From Cryomorpha ignava (GTDB taxonomy: Bacteria; Bacteroidota; Bacteroidia; Flavobacteriales_D; Cryomorphaceae), in the NCBI RefSeq assembly GCF_010686655.1, contig NZ_JAAGVY010000008.1:1-64000 (forward strand): a stretch of DNA of 64,000 bases, read 5' to 3'. How positions within the stretch are numbered: the stretch's first letter is position 1; each line of letters opens with the position of its first letter. The notes under the pieces were generated by a model, which did not search any database, had not been told where the DNA came from, and saw only the letters and a list, made by a program, of their open reading frames with translations. The position numbers and the translations under genes were made by a program. Positions 34,899 through 44,495 of the stretch are shown here, piece after piece.

Positions 34899-36098
34899 AT
34901 GAAAGAGATAGAAAACCCAATTGCGGAAGCGCCAAATATTCAAAATCAGATTGTAGATCAGTTTATTGCGGTTAGAAAACGCACAGAAGATATTTGCCAG
35001 CCGCTTCAAAAAGAAGATTACGTCGTTCAGCCCATTGATGATGTATCCCCGCCAAAATGGCATCTAGCGCATACCACCTGGTTTTTTGAAACATTTTTTC
35101 TATCAGAGATATTGCCCGAATATCAGAAGTTTGATCCTGATTTTAACTACTTGTTTAATAGCTACTACGAATCTGTCGGCAAACGTGTTTTGCGCACTGA
35201 CCGCGGAAACATTACACGACCCGGAGTAGATAAGATTTATGCTTACCGCAAATATGTGGATGAGCATATCGTAAAAGCCCTTCGGGAGGAAACGGCTAGC
35301 CAGCAACTTCTGGAAATTATTCAACTTGGTTTGCAGCACGAAATGCAACACCAGGAGCTCTTGCTTACAGATATCAAATATATTCTGGGGCACAATCCCA
35401 TATTTCCGGTTTACGATGCCAACTGCGAAATAGATCGGATTCCCGTCAATTCAAATACTGATTTTATTGCTGTCGATCAGGGAATTTATGAGATCGGATT
35501 CCATGGAAGTGGTTTCTCATTTGATAATGAGTGGAACAGACACAAGGTTTATCTCCACGATTTTGAAATTTCTTCTCAGCCGGTTACTTTTGGCGAATAT
35601 ATTGATTTTGTGGAAGATGGCGGGTATAAAAACTTTAAATTCTGGCATAGTGACGGTTGGGCTTGGGTTAATCAAAACAAAATTGCGGCACCCATGTTTA
35701 TGTATGAGCAAAACGGAACATGGTTTAGATATACTCTGAGCGGTTATAAGCCTATAAATCCAAACGACACACTTATGCACATTAGTTTTTACGAAGCTTC
35801 GGCTTATGCCGCATGGAAAGATTGCAGGCTACCTACTGAATATGAGTGGGAAGCGGCATCTGATCTGTTTGCATGGGGAAACTGCTGGGAATGGACCAAT
35901 AGCGCCTATTTGCCTTACCCCGGTTTTAAAACAGCTGCGGGAGCGATAGGTGAGTATAACGGCAAGTTTATGATAAATCAGATGGTGCTGCGTGGTGGGT
36001 CGAAAGCCTCTTTTACGGGGCATAGCCGTAACTCTTACCGCAATTTTTTTCATCCACATTTACAATGGCAATATGCAGGCTTAAGGCTTGCCAAGTAG
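34899..36098 (+). CDS. egtB: Ergothioneine biosynthesis sulfoxide synthase EgtB
   Basis: 399 residues, near the family length. A DinB-like N-terminal domain contains WHLAHTTWFFETF (His55, His58) and LQHEMQHQELLLTD (His147, His151), including the HxxxHxE iron-binding motif. A formylglycine-generating-like C-terminal domain follows with LPTEYEWEAAS, GNCWEWTNSAYLPYPGF and RGGS. It couples trimethylhistidine and a thiol with oxygen. It is followed 3 bases later by egtD, and the two plus the DUF427 gene form an operon. EgtE and EgtA/C are not seen nearby. Confidence 0.92.
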   Translation: MKEIENPIAEAPNIQNQIVDQFIAVRKRTEDICQPLQKEDYVVQPIDDVSPPKWHLAHTTWFFETFFLSEILPEYQKFDPDFNYLFNSYYESVGKRVLRTDRGNITRPGVDKIYAYRKYVDEHIVKALREETASQQLLEIIQLGLQHEMQHQELLLTDIKYILGHNPIFPVYDANCEIDRIPVNSNTDFIAVDQGIYEIGFHGSGFSFDNEWNRHKVYLHDFEISSQPVTFGEYIDFVEDGGYKNFKFWHSDGWAWVNQNKIAAPMFMYEQNGTWFRYTLSGYKPINPNDTLMHISFYEASAYAAWKDCRLPTEYEWEAASDLFAWGNCWEWTNSAYLPYPGFKTAAGAIGEYNGKFMINQMVLRGGSKASFTGHSRNSYRNFFHPHLQWQYAGLRLAK

Positions 36099-36101
36099 GA
36101 T

Positions 36102-37043
36102 ATGAGTTTTAAAGAAGATGTAGGCACCGGTCTGAGTGAGAACCCAAAGTATTTGTCTTCGCGTTATTTTTACGATGCCGAAGGTGACAAGATTTTTCAG
36201 GCTATTATGAAAATGCCCGAATACTACCTGACAAATGCAGAGTTTGAAATTTTCTCAACCCAAGCGGAGCAAATTCTCTCTGAACTTGACGTAAATGGTC
36301 GTAAATTTGATTTAGTAGAGTTCGGCGCCGGAGATGGTTTTAAAACCAGAATTCTTATTGAACGCCTTATCGAAGCCGGGGCAAATTTTCGGTATATTCC
36401 AATCGATATTTCTGAAAATGTGCTAAATACCCTGAAATCTGATTTTCAAAAGCGCTTTCCTGATCTCGAAATATTAGCAGAAAATGCTGAATACTTTGAA
36501 GCCTTGGAAAGCATAAATAGAAAATCTGAAAATCCCAAAGTAATTCTGTTTTTGGGATCGAGTATTGGTAATTTTTTGGAAGATAGAACAGTTCGGTTTT
36601 TGAACGCGCTGTATGCCGTTTTGAATGTTGGTGATTTTACCCTTATTGGATTTGATCTGAAGAAAAATCCCAAAACCATTCTTGAAGCATACAACGATAA
36701 GCAGGGGATAACTAAAGCGTTTAACCTCAATTTATTGAAACGGATAAATAGGGAATTAGAAGCAGATTTTGATTTGGAAGCTTTTGACCACTACCCGTAC
36801 TATGATCCCGAAACAGGGTTTGCCAAAAGCTATATTGTGAGCTTAAAAAAGCAAACGGTAAATATTAAGGGATTGAAGAAGCAATTTGTCTTCGATGCAG
36901 GAGAAGCAATACACACAGAAATAAGCCGTAAATACGGGATTAACCAAATAGAAACACTATTTGAAAATGCCAACTTTAATGTTTCTAAACATTTTTTCGA
37001 TTGTAAGCATTATTACGTTGATACTTTAGCTAAGAAAATATGA
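36102..37043 (+). CDS. egtD: L-histidine N-alpha-methyltransferase EgtD
   Basis: 313 residues. It contains the AdoMet motif FDLVEFGAGDGFKTRIL (about 67-83), PIDISENVL, and the family signature ILFLGSSIGNF. EgtD trimethylates the alpha-amino group of histidine to hercynine, the substrate of EgtB. N-terminal SSRYFYDAEGDKIFQ is also typical. The gene lies 3 bases after egtB and overlaps the DUF427 gene by 4 bases, so the three are translated as a coupled unit. Confidence 0.94.
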   Translation: MSFKEDVGTGLSENPKYLSSRYFYDAEGDKIFQAIMKMPEYYLTNAEFEIFSTQAEQILSELDVNGRKFDLVEFGAGDGFKTRILIERLIEAGANFRYIPIDISENVLNTLKSDFQKRFPDLEILAENAEYFEALESINRKSENPKVILFLGSSIGNFLEDRTVRFLNALYAVLNVGDFTLIGFDLKKNPKTILEAYNDKQGITKAFNLNLLKRINRELEADFDLEAFDHYPYYDPETGFAKSYIVSLKKQTVNIKGLKKQFVFDAGEAIHTEISRKYGINQIETLFENANFNVSKHFFDCKHYYVDTLAKKI

Positions 37044-37324
37044 AAGCCATCTGGAAAGGGCACGTCCTTGCCGAAAGCGACAAGACAATTAACATTGAAG
37101 GGAACGAATACTTCCCGCAGGAAGCTGTGAAATCTGAATATTTACACAAAAATGATTTTCATACCATATGTCCCTGGAAAGGAGTTGCAGCTTATTACGA
37201 TATAAAAGTAAATGGCGACACAAACGAAAATGCGGCATGGTATTATCCTGATGCGAAGCCGGCCGCAAAAGAAATAACCAATTACGTGGCTTTTTGGCGC
37301 GGGGTAGAAGTAAAGGAGAATTAA
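37040..37324 (+). CDS. DUF427 small protein
   Basis: 94 residues. KAIWKGHVLAESDKTINIEG, YFPQEAVKSEYL, TICPWKGVAAYYDI and NAAWYYPDAKPAAKEI are DUF427 marks. The family has a beta-barrel-like fold of unknown biochemical function and often accompanies redox or small-thiol genes. Here it overlaps egtD by 4 bases (ATGA), so a link with ergothioneine synthesis is inferred. Its stop codon shares bases with the cca stop codon on the other strand. Confidence 0.88.
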   Translation: MKAIWKGHVLAESDKTINIEGNEYFPQEAVKSEYLHKNDFHTICPWKGVAAYYDIKVNGDTNENAAWYYPDAKPAAKEITNYVAFWRGVEVKEN

Positions 37325-38754
37325 ACGGGTTTTAAACCGAGCTTTTTACCAAGGTTAAGCATAAATGTAAATGCTTCGTCGTAGCTATTGTGAATTTCTC
37401 CATCGAGAATAGCTTCTTTAATGGCATTTTTTATGGTGCCTACAGCGCGAGAGGGTTCTATACCAAAGGTCTCCATAATCAACTCGCCGCTTATGGGTGG
37501 CTGCCAGTTTCTTACGCGGTCGTTCTGTTCAACTTCTACAAGCTTTTTCTTTACTTTTTCGTAATTGGCCAGATACCGTTTTACTTTAGCTTCATTCTTT
37601 GATGTAATATCGCTCTTGCATAGCGTCATCAAGTCGTCAATATCGTCGCCAGCATCAAAAAGCAATCGTCGTATAGCCGAATCGGTGGCCTCTTCCTTGG
37701 TTAGTGCAATAGGTCGCAGGTGCAACGCAACCAGCTTTTGCACATATTTCATCTTAGCATCGAGTGGTAGCTTCAGCCGCTTAAATATACTCGGCACCAT
37801 GCGTGCTCCGCGGTCTTCGTGTCCGTGAAAAGTCCAGCCGATTTCCGGTACAAATCGTTTGGTGGCCGGTTTGGCAATATCGTGCAGTATGGCAGCCCAT
37901 CGCAACCAGAGGTTATCGCTGGTACGCGCCACATTGTCAAGAACCTCGAGCGTATGGTAAAAATTATCTTTATGCATATGCCCATCGCGCTCTTCTGTGC
38001 CGTAAAGGTCAACCATTTCTGGAAAAAACATCTGTAGTAATCCGGTGTCAAACAAGAGCTTAAAGCCAATAGACGGTTTTGGAGAGAGAATGATTTTATT
38101 GAGCTCTATGCTTATTCGCTCTTCACTTATTATGCTGATTCTATCGCTCATTTTTTCAATGGCCTGAATCGAAAGTTTGTCAATTTTAAAGTTTAGCTGC
38201 GAAGCAAATCTAATAGCGCGCAGCATGCGCAGCGGATCGTCACTATAGGTTATTTCAGGATCGGTTGGAGTTCGTATTATTTTTTTCTCAAGATCTTCTA
38301 GTCCATAAAAAGGATCAATAAAATTACCAAAATCATTTTTCGACAGCGCAAGAGCCATTGCATTTATGGTGAAATCGCGTCGCAATTGATCATCTCTTAA
38401 AGAGCCTTTTGTCACACTTGGCTTTCGCGAATCAGGGCTATAACTTTCCTTACGTGCTCCCACAAACTCCAGTTCCCACTCTTCAAAGTGAAGCATGGCT
38501 GTGCCAAAAGTTTTAAAAATAGCCACGTTTGTATTTCCAATTTCTTGAGCTACTGCGTTGGCCAGAGCTATGCCATCACCCACGGCAACTATATCAAGGT
38601 CTTTGCCTTCTCTTCCTAAAAGTGTATCTCTTACAAATCCTCCTATTACGTAGGCCTCGCAATTTTCTTTCTCTACAACTTTTTTAAGCATCTTAAAAAC
38701 AGTCGATTCCAGAACTTCATCAAAGGGCATTTTGGTTGTTGCAGACTTATTCAC
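37321..38754 (-). CDS. cca: CCA tRNA nucleotidyltransferase with HD domain
   Basis: 477 residues from a GTG at 38754 (an ATG at 38730 is an alternative). The head domain has YVIGGFVRDTLLG and DLDIVAVGDG, then RRDFTINAMAL, DPLRMLRAIRF and a C-terminal HD domain with RWAAILHDIAKP and HEDRGA. It adds or repairs CCA at tRNA 3' ends. This fits the two tRNAs of the window, neither of which encodes CCA. It overlaps the upstream gene by 8 bases and ends on top of the convergent DUF427 gene. Confidence 0.92.
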   Translation of the reverse strand: MNKSATTKMPFDEVLESTVFKMLKKVVEKENCEAYVIGGFVRDTLLGREGKDLDIVAVGDGIALANAVAQEIGNTNVAIFKTFGTAMLHFEEWELEFVGARKESYSPDSRKPSVTKGSLRDDQLRRDFTINAMALALSKNDFGNFIDPFYGLEDLEKKIIRTPTDPEITYSDDPLRMLRAIRFASQLNFKIDKLSIQAIEKMSDRISIISEERISIELNKIILSPKPSIGFKLLFDTGLLQMFFPEMVDLYGTEERDGHMHKDNFYHTLEVLDNVARTSDNLWLRWAAILHDIAKPATKRFVPEIGWTFHGHEDRGARMVPSIFKRLKLPLDAKMKYVQKLVALHLRPIALTKEEATDSAIRRLLFDAGDDIDDLMTLCKSDITSKNEAKVKRYLANYEKVKKKLVEVEQNDRVRNWQPPISGELIMETFGIEPSRAVGTIKNAIKEAILDGEIHNSYDEAFTFMLNLGKKLGLKPV

Positions 38755-39316
38755 GGATAATTTTAACGTTGCTAGCCAGGTCGAGATAAATAATCGGAAT
38801 TTTCTTCATTGAGTAGCTTTTAATTCCGGGCGGCAAAGTTAGCACATATTCTATTTCATCCAAAATTGCCGTATCTCCTTCTTCTATCGTTCTGGCCAGA
38901 CTTCCATCAGCCTTTAGCAAAGCCGTAGCCGCTACAGGTCCATTTGCAGCCTGCACAAGTTTTCGCTCTTCCATACTTGTCACCATTCTCACAGCAATTG
39001 TACCATCAGCGGCCAGTGCATTCTTGGCGATATCTCTACCTCCGGGTAGTACCAGAATAATAGGAGAATCGGCTGTATCAAAAATATCCCACGCAAGTGG
39101 TGGCACATCGTGCACGTACTTGTTTACACGTGCATCGCTATCCATTAAAATGGTAAAACCCTTATCTGCTTTTCGTTTTTTTAGCTTCCGCAAATGATCT
39201 ACCGACGCGCTATTACGCGCATCGCAAATCAGCGAAATACTGTCTTCCAAATAGGTCAGGATTATAGCACCATCCTTAATTTTCAGTGGTGCTTCTTTAA
39301 TTGTAATTTCTATCAA
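38747..39316 (-). CDS. Sua5/YrdC/YciO-like protein with eroded active site
   Basis: 189 residues from a TTG whose first bases overlap the upstream gene's stop codon. The fold is recognisable (RKLKKRKADKGFTILMDSD, VPPLAWDIFDTADSPIILVLPGG, NALAADGTIAVRMV), matching L-threonylcarbamoyladenylate synthase. However the entry motif YPTDTVYGL is replaced by TYLEDSISLICD, and the later SAN-type motif reads PVAATALLKADG. It may have lost the normal reaction and keep a binding or regulatory role. It lies in the same operon as cca, which also concerns tRNA. Confidence 0.7.
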   Translation of the reverse strand: MIEITIKEAPLKIKDGAIILTYLEDSISLICDARNSASVDHLRKLKKRKADKGFTILMDSDARVNKYVHDVPPLAWDIFDTADSPIILVLPGGRDIAKNALAADGTIAVRMVTSMEERKLVQAANGPVAATALLKADGSLARTIEEGDTAILDEIEYVLTLPPGIKSYSMKKIPIIYLDLASNVKIIRE

Positions 39317-40293
39317 GGCTCAAAAAATTGGTTGAGATCTATGGTATATGCGCATTTAAAATGTCCTTCCGGACACGCTTTTTTGCCGTGAAGGCCACAA
39401 GGGCGACATTCAAGCTTTTCGCGGGTTTCAATTATTTTGCTGTTGTCGCTAAGCGGCCCAAAACCAAATTCGGGAATTGTGCTGCAATAAATCGCAGTAA
39501 TAGGCGCATTTACAGCCGATGCAATATGCATTGGGGCAGAATCGTTTGTGTAATTCATTCGGGCACCTTCCATAAGCGCTGCCGATTGCAATAGAGTTAG
39601 CTCGCCGGCAAGGATAACCACATTGTCATGCACGCTCTTATTTTTGATAGAAGCGCAAAGATCTATATCTGATGGAGCTCCAAGCAAAAATATTTTCCTC
39701 TCGGGGTTTAATTTGTCTATAAGTTTTACCCATTTTTCTTCTGGGTATTGCTTGGTAAACCAAACAGATGCCGGCGCTAGGCAAAAATAAGGACTGGATT
39801 GATACTGGCCTACTTTCTCATAATCTGCCGTGGAAGGATATAAGACCGGTCGCTGAAAACTTGGATCTGTAAGATGCTCTATCAGGCTTAAATTGCGATC
39901 TACCTCATGCATTTTTTGATCTATAACATGCGGAAACTTGTGGGTAAATGCGAAAGAGAACGGATTTTTGGAAAAGCCAATTTTAATTTTGGCTTTGGAA
40001 GAAGTGGTGAGAAAACCGGATGAGGCAAAACGCTGCAAATTAATTAACACGTCGTACTTGTTTTTCCTAATTTCTGCCGTAATTTTTGCTAGGGTATTGT
40101 ATTTTGATTTTCTCTTGTCCCAAATCAAAACCCGGTTTAATTTAGGATGACCTTTAAGCAAACCTTCATTTCCTTTGCGGAGCAAAAAATCAATATTGCT
40201 TTCCGGGTAAAAACGTTTCAGCTTCTCGATAAGTGGTGTAGCCAGTATCACATCACCAATAAAAGCTGTTTGAATAATCAAAATGTTTTTCAT
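39313..40293 (-). CDS. Glycosyltransferase family 9, ADP-heptose-LPS heptosyltransferase-like
   Basis: 326 residues. NILIIQTAFIGDVILATPLIEKLK opens the GT-B N-terminal domain. FCLAPASVWFTKQYPEEKW, NDSAPMHIASAVNAPITAIY and TIPEFGFGP are the family's later marks. It should add a heptose or similar sugar to the lipopolysaccharide core. The short linkers put it in one operon with dapD (4 bases away) and the YrdC-like gene (4-base overlap). Which acceptor it uses is not readable. Confidence 0.88.
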   Translation of the reverse strand: MKNILIIQTAFIGDVILATPLIEKLKRFYPESNIDFLLRKGNEGLLKGHPKLNRVLIWDKRKSKYNTLAKITAEIRKNKYDVLINLQRFASSGFLTTSSKAKIKIGFSKNPFSFAFTHKFPHVIDQKMHEVDRNLSLIEHLTDPSFQRPVLYPSTADYEKVGQYQSSPYFCLAPASVWFTKQYPEEKWVKLIDKLNPERKIFLLGAPSDIDLCASIKNKSVHDNVVILAGELTLLQSAALMEGARMNYTNDSAPMHIASAVNAPITAIYCSTIPEFGFGPLSDNSKIIETREKLECRPCGLHGKKACPEGHFKCAYTIDLNQFFEP

Positions 40294-40297
40294 TCTT

Positions 40298-41110
40298 TTA
40301 TACGGCTACCTGATGCTCTCTAAGTGCCTCGTTAAGAGAGGTCTTAAGGTCTGTGCTTTTTTTTCTTTTGCCAATAATAAGTGCGCAGGGTACCTGATAC
40401 TTTCCTGCAGAAAATTCTTTTTCGTAAGAACCGGGTATGACTACACTTCGCTCTGGAACTTCACCCTTATAGGTTTTTGGTTCACTACCGGTTACATCTA
40501 TAATGTGTGTGCTTTTTGTGATCACTACGTTGGCGCCAAGCACTGCTTCTTTGCCTATTTTTACACCCTCTACCACTATGCATCGTGAGCCTATAAATGC
40601 ACCATCTTCAACTATCACCGGCGAGGCTTGCAAAGGTTCTAAAACACCACCTATACCTACACCGCCACTTAAATGCACGTTTTTTCCAATCTGTGCACAG
40701 CTGCCCACAGTTGCCCACGTGTCTATCATGGTATTTTTATCTACGTAAGCGCCAATATTTACATAACTCGGCATCATAATTACGCCCGGAGCGAGATAGG
40801 AACCATATCGCGCTATGGCGTGAGGCACTACACGTACTTCTTTTTCAGCGTAGCCTGTTTTAAGTTTCATCTTATCGTGAAATTCAAAAGGGCCAACTTC
40901 TATCGTCGTCATTTTCCGAATGGGAAAATAAAGCACTACGGCTTTTTTTACCCATTCATTTACTGCCCACTTTCCATCTTTAAAAGATGCGCAGCGTAAA
41001 TTCCCCCTGTCCAGGCCATCTATAACTTCCTCAATGGCCTCTAAAGACTCCTTATCTTTAAGAAGATCCCGATTTTCCCAGGCCGCTTCTATTCTTTCGG
41101 GTGTTGTCAT
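40298..41110 (-). CDS. dapD: 2,3,4,5-tetrahydropyridine-2,6-dicarboxylate N-succinyltransferase
   Basis: 270 residues. The N-terminal helical part (MTTPERIEAAWENRDLLKD) leads to a left-handed beta helix with hexapeptide repeats and the signature GAYVDKNTMIDTWATVGSC. SCRIVVEGVKIGKEAVLGANVVIT continues the helix. The enzyme makes N-succinyl-amino-ketopimelate in the succinylase branch of diaminopimelate/lysine synthesis. It is the first gene of the minus-strand operon that continues with the heptosyltransferase-like gene. Confidence 0.95.
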   Translation of the reverse strand: MTTPERIEAAWENRDLLKDKESLEAIEEVIDGLDRGNLRCASFKDGKWAVNEWVKKAVVLYFPIRKMTTIEVGPFEFHDKMKLKTGYAEKEVRVVPHAIARYGSYLAPGVIMMPSYVNIGAYVDKNTMIDTWATVGSCAQIGKNVHLSGGVGIGGVLEPLQASPVIVEDGAFIGSRCIVVEGVKIGKEAVLGANVVITKSTHIIDVTGSEPKTYKGEVPERSVVIPGSYEKEFSAGKYQVPCALIIGKRKKSTDLKTSLNEALREHQVAV

Positions 41111-41389
41111 AAATGCTACATTAGTTTAGCAAAGATAGCAATCTAAAAAGGGCTGGCGAATATAGTTGATTATTCTTGGCTTATTTAAAATTTAATTCCT
41201 GTTCAGGTAGTGGTTTGTTCCTTTCTGTAAATATTTGAAACTACATTCCGATTTAGCTTTTTATGGAGTGAAAATCAGCAAGACTGTCTTCATTTGCTAA
41301 AATTTTGATACAAAATGAATGCATTATGCGTATTCTGTCTTAATTTATTACCAACGTAAAAAACTTTCCTTTCCTTTACAATCTAAATA

Positions 41390-42538
41390 ATGACAGAATT
41401 ATTTCTGTCTTCGATACATGGTATGAAAGATCTAAATTTTGACAGCTTAAAAAAACTTACAATTTTTTTAATTTTTGCTACTCTTTTGGTGTATATCATG
41501 ATTGTGGGTCAAGGCATTATAGTGCCTTTAACTATTGCCTTTTTTATTGCTTTTTTTCTGGTGCCCTTGTCAAATTTACTTGAGCGCATTCATTTTCCAC
41601 GGGTGCTGGCAGCTATTGTAAGCGTGCTCGTAGCCATTATTGTTCTAGCCGGGCTGCTCACGCTGTTAGGTTCACAGGTTCAGCGGTTTGCGAGTGATGC
41701 TGATCAAATGGTTCAAAAATTTTCAGAGCTAAAAGACAAACTGCCCGATGTTGTAATGAGCAATATAGATGACTTATCGGTAGAAAAAGGAATTAAATTT
41801 GTTCAGTCCCACATGGGCGAAATATTTACAAGCTTAACTGGCTTTCTCGGAAGTTTTAGTGTTGTGATTATAGTGCCAATTTACATTGTGCTTATTTTGG
41901 TTTATCGAGATCATTTAAAGGAATTTTTATTTCGGGTTTTTGACAGAAAGAAGGCAAAGAGCTCACACGATGAAGGCCAAGGCATCAGAAAACTTGTGCC
42001 GCGAATAAGAAGGGTAGTGCAAAAATATCTTACAGGTGTTTTTTACGTTATGTGCATCCTCTTTGTGCTTTACAGTATCGCGCTTTTTTCATTAGGAATA
42101 AAGCACGCAATGCTATTTGCTGCCATTGCCGCTTCGCTCAATATTATTCCTTTCGTAGGCCCGTTTATTGGTTCGGCTCTTCCTATTTTGTTTGCATTCA
42201 TTACTAAAGATTCACTTTTCTATCCCGTTGCTGTACTCGGTTGTTTTGTAGTTATTCAGGCTGTAGAAGGAAATTTCCTCACCCCTAAAATTGTGGGTAA
42301 TAATGTGAGCCTTAATCCTTTCATTACGCTTGTAGCGCTTATTGTCGGAGGTTCTATTTGGGGTGTCGTAGGAATGATTTTGTTTATACCACTGGTGGCC
42401 ATCCTCAAAGAGATTTTTGGAGCAATAGATGGCTTAGAGCCTTATGGCTATTTATTGGGCGATCCGGGTACAGAAGACTCCGAACCAAAATTTTTGACCA
42501 AGATTGTCAATAAAATTAAATCTAAAGTCTCCGAATAG
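41390..42538 (+). CDS. AI-2E-family transporter
   Basis: 382 residues. Hydrophobic helices lie at about 25-75 and 145-190, then four more in the C-terminal half with FAAIAASLNIIPFVGPFIGSALP and EGNFLTPKIVGNNVSLNPFIT, typical of the AI-2E (TqsA/YdiK) family. Some relatives export autoinducer-2 or act as sodium/proton antiporters. The substrate is not certain. It is the intact homologue of the frameshifted gene at 20498-21594. It is divergent from dapD, with a 280-base gap. Confidence 0.88.
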   Translation: MTELFLSSIHGMKDLNFDSLKKLTIFLIFATLLVYIMIVGQGIIVPLTIAFFIAFFLVPLSNLLERIHFPRVLAAIVSVLVAIIVLAGLLTLLGSQVQRFASDADQMVQKFSELKDKLPDVVMSNIDDLSVEKGIKFVQSHMGEIFTSLTGFLGSFSVVIIVPIYIVLILVYRDHLKEFLFRVFDRKKAKSSHDEGQGIRKLVPRIRRVVQKYLTGVFYVMCILFVLYSIALFSLGIKHAMLFAAIAASLNIIPFVGPFIGSALPILFAFITKDSLFYPVAVLGCFVVIQAVEGNFLTPKIVGNNVSLNPFITLVALIVGGSIWGVVGMILFIPLVAILKEIFGAIDGLEPYGYLLGDPGTEDSEPKFLTKIVNKIKSKVSE

Positions 42539-42546
42539 TTTTTAGA

Positions 42547-43980
42547 TTATTGTACCACAAGGGTTGATCTACGTATAATTTTACCGGCTTGAAAGGATAC
42601 TACATATGTTGCAGCAGCTAACTTGCTAATGTCAACTTGAGTTTGGCCTTCTGCAATATTCCTTTCCATGACTACTCTGCCATATGTATCCTGTACAATG
42701 AGGTAGCCGCCCTTTTCGGGAATAATAACGTTTAGCCAATCACTGGCAGGATTTGGGTAAACGTCAAGTTTGAGCTGTTTATTTTCAGCTATTCCAGACA
42801 CCAAATCGCAAGCCGTGGCGAGCCCGCTAAAAAATTCATATACATCTACTAGAGCAGGTTGAATGCATTGGCCGTGTGTTGCACCGGCAAGCGAGTTTAA
42901 CGCCTGCACGTCTGCAGCACCATTGGCATTCATTGCAGAATCTGCAGTAATGCTGTTTTGATAATTCACTTGCTCATCACCGGTACAATAAAACATGCGT
43001 AAGGGTACCTGCGGCGTCCAGTTGTGTGTATCGTTGTCTTCTAGATCTAGCCAAAGGGGATGATTGGGATTGCTCTGAAAATTACTGTAAACAGAATCTA
43101 CCAAAAGATTTGAAAGTTGGTTGGGCAAAGTATCATTTACCACGTTCATAGAATAGGTATTTTGAACCCCGTCAAAAAAAGGTGTCACTATAGTATCATA
43201 AGGGCTTTGTATGATGTCGCTCAAGTCGGTGTATAAATTTCCATAAGCCAGCTGATAGCTAATTAAAAGATAAACGATGTATCCCGGATTGGAGTAGGGT
43301 GCATCGCTAAGAATAACTTCAGCCTGCGAGCCAGACAGGTCATATGGGCCGCTGCACGGCGCGCCTGCCACTATTCCTAATTCTTCATTCAAATCATTCT
43401 CTTCGGCGTATTTTAGTGTAGCCATTGCAGCTTGTCCGCCTTGCGAATAGCCGGTTATAAAAAGCTCACCATTGTCTTGCTGGGGTTTTGTTTCCAAAAA
43501 TTCACGAGCCGCTCGAATTAAGTCTATCGTTGCAGTAGCTTCCGATTCTGCGTGTACATACGGATGAATACCTGGATTTTGGCCCAGACCCAAGTAATCA
43601 GGAGCAACCGCAATAAAGCCTGTGCTGGCAAATACTTTGGTTAAGAACCCTTCCAGATTGTTGTAGCTCGGTACATCGAGTTGTTTTAAAACCGTTCCGT
43701 GACAATAGGCAATCATCGGGAAGCTATTGCATGATGCAGCGCTAACAGGTATAGCCACAGCCCCTGAAGCAATCGTTGGCTCTCCGGCTGTGTTGGTGGT
43801 ATTGTAAGTAATTCTGTAAAAATCTACATCGTATTGAGCAGGAATTCCAGGAACGAAACCGAGTGAAAATGAATTTGTGAAATTCAAAAACTCGCTATTT
43901 ACCAAATACTGCGATTTCACAGTGGCAGACAGAAATAAAAGCAATAGAAGCAATGGGAGTGGTAGATTTTTAAGTTTCAT
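42547..43980 (-). CDS. Secreted alpha/beta hydrolase with type IX sorting domain
   Basis: 477 residues. Signal peptide (LPLPLLLLLLFLSATVKS, then Q). An alpha/beta hydrolase domain (about 60-390) has IAYCHGTVLK, the nucleophile GYSQGGQAAM, the acid region and a His in THGQCIQPA. It resembles the LIP/secretory lipase type or a tannase-like esterase. A C-terminal T9SS type A domain starts LDVYPNPASDWLNVIIPE and ends RRSTLVVQ. It should be exported and tethered to the surface. Substrate unknown. Confidence 0.85.
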   Translation of the reverse strand: MKLKNLPLPLLLLLLFLSATVKSQYLVNSEFLNFTNSFSLGFVPGIPAQYDVDFYRITYNTTNTAGEPTIASGAVAIPVSAASCNSFPMIAYCHGTVLKQLDVPSYNNLEGFLTKVFASTGFIAVAPDYLGLGQNPGIHPYVHAESEATATIDLIRAAREFLETKPQQDNGELFITGYSQGGQAAMATLKYAEENDLNEELGIVAGAPCSGPYDLSGSQAEVILSDAPYSNPGYIVYLLISYQLAYGNLYTDLSDIIQSPYDTIVTPFFDGVQNTYSMNVVNDTLPNQLSNLLVDSVYSNFQSNPNHPLWLDLEDNDTHNWTPQVPLRMFYCTGDEQVNYQNSITADSAMNANGAADVQALNSLAGATHGQCIQPALVDVYEFFSGLATACDLVSGIAENKQLKLDVYPNPASDWLNVIIPEKGGYLIVQDTYGRVVMERNIAEGQTQVDISKLAAATYVVSFQAGKIIRRSTLVVQ

Positions 43981-44057
43981 ATTGGTTGTAATTCAAAGAT
44001 TTATTGAAAGAATTTCGAGCATAAGGTAATAATTCTTTGGGATGATTACTTTTGACC

Positions 44058-44495
44058 ATGGCAAAAATAATTGGTATTGATTACGGAACTCGGCGCTGTG
44101 GAATAGCCGAAACCGATGATTTACAGATTATTGCAAGCGCTTTAACCACAGTTCCAACCAATGAAATATTTAAGTTTTTGGACGATTATTGTGCGAAAAA
44201 CAGCGTAGAAGCAGCCGTAATTGGTTTGCCGGTGCGTATGAGCGGCGAATTAAATGAGGTAGAAGAAGATATTTTGAAGTTCATCAAGAAATTTTCAAAC
44301 AAGCATCCCAAAATTCGCATAGAGCGAATAAACGAGGCTTTTACTTCAAAGCTCGCTATGCAGACGATGATACAATCTGGAGCAAATAAAAAGAAAAGAA
44401 GAGAGAAAGGAAATTTAGATAAAATCAGTGCAACCCTTATATTGCAGCAATATTTAGAAAATCAGCGAAATATATTAAGAAATGAGCGAAGATAA
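44058..44495 (+). CDS. ruvX: Putative pre-16S rRNA nuclease RuvX/YqgF
   Basis: 145 residues from the ATG at 44058 (a TTG 6 bases upstream is also in frame). AKIIGIDYGTRRCGIAETD holds the RNase H-like Asp. AAVIGLPVRMSGELNEVEED and INEAFTSKLAMQ follow the YqgF pattern, and the C-terminal DKISATLILQQYLE is conserved. It matures the 5' end of 16S rRNA. A TACTTTTG box ends 3 bases before the ATG, so the transcript could be leaderless. The gene overlaps clpP by 14 bases. Confidence 0.92.
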   Translation: MAKIIGIDYGTRRCGIAETDDLQIIASALTTVPTNEIFKFLDDYCAKNSVEAAVIGLPVRMSGELNEVEEDILKFIKKFSNKHPKIRIERINEAFTSKLAMQTMIQSGANKKKRREKGNLDKISATLILQQYLENQRNILRNERR

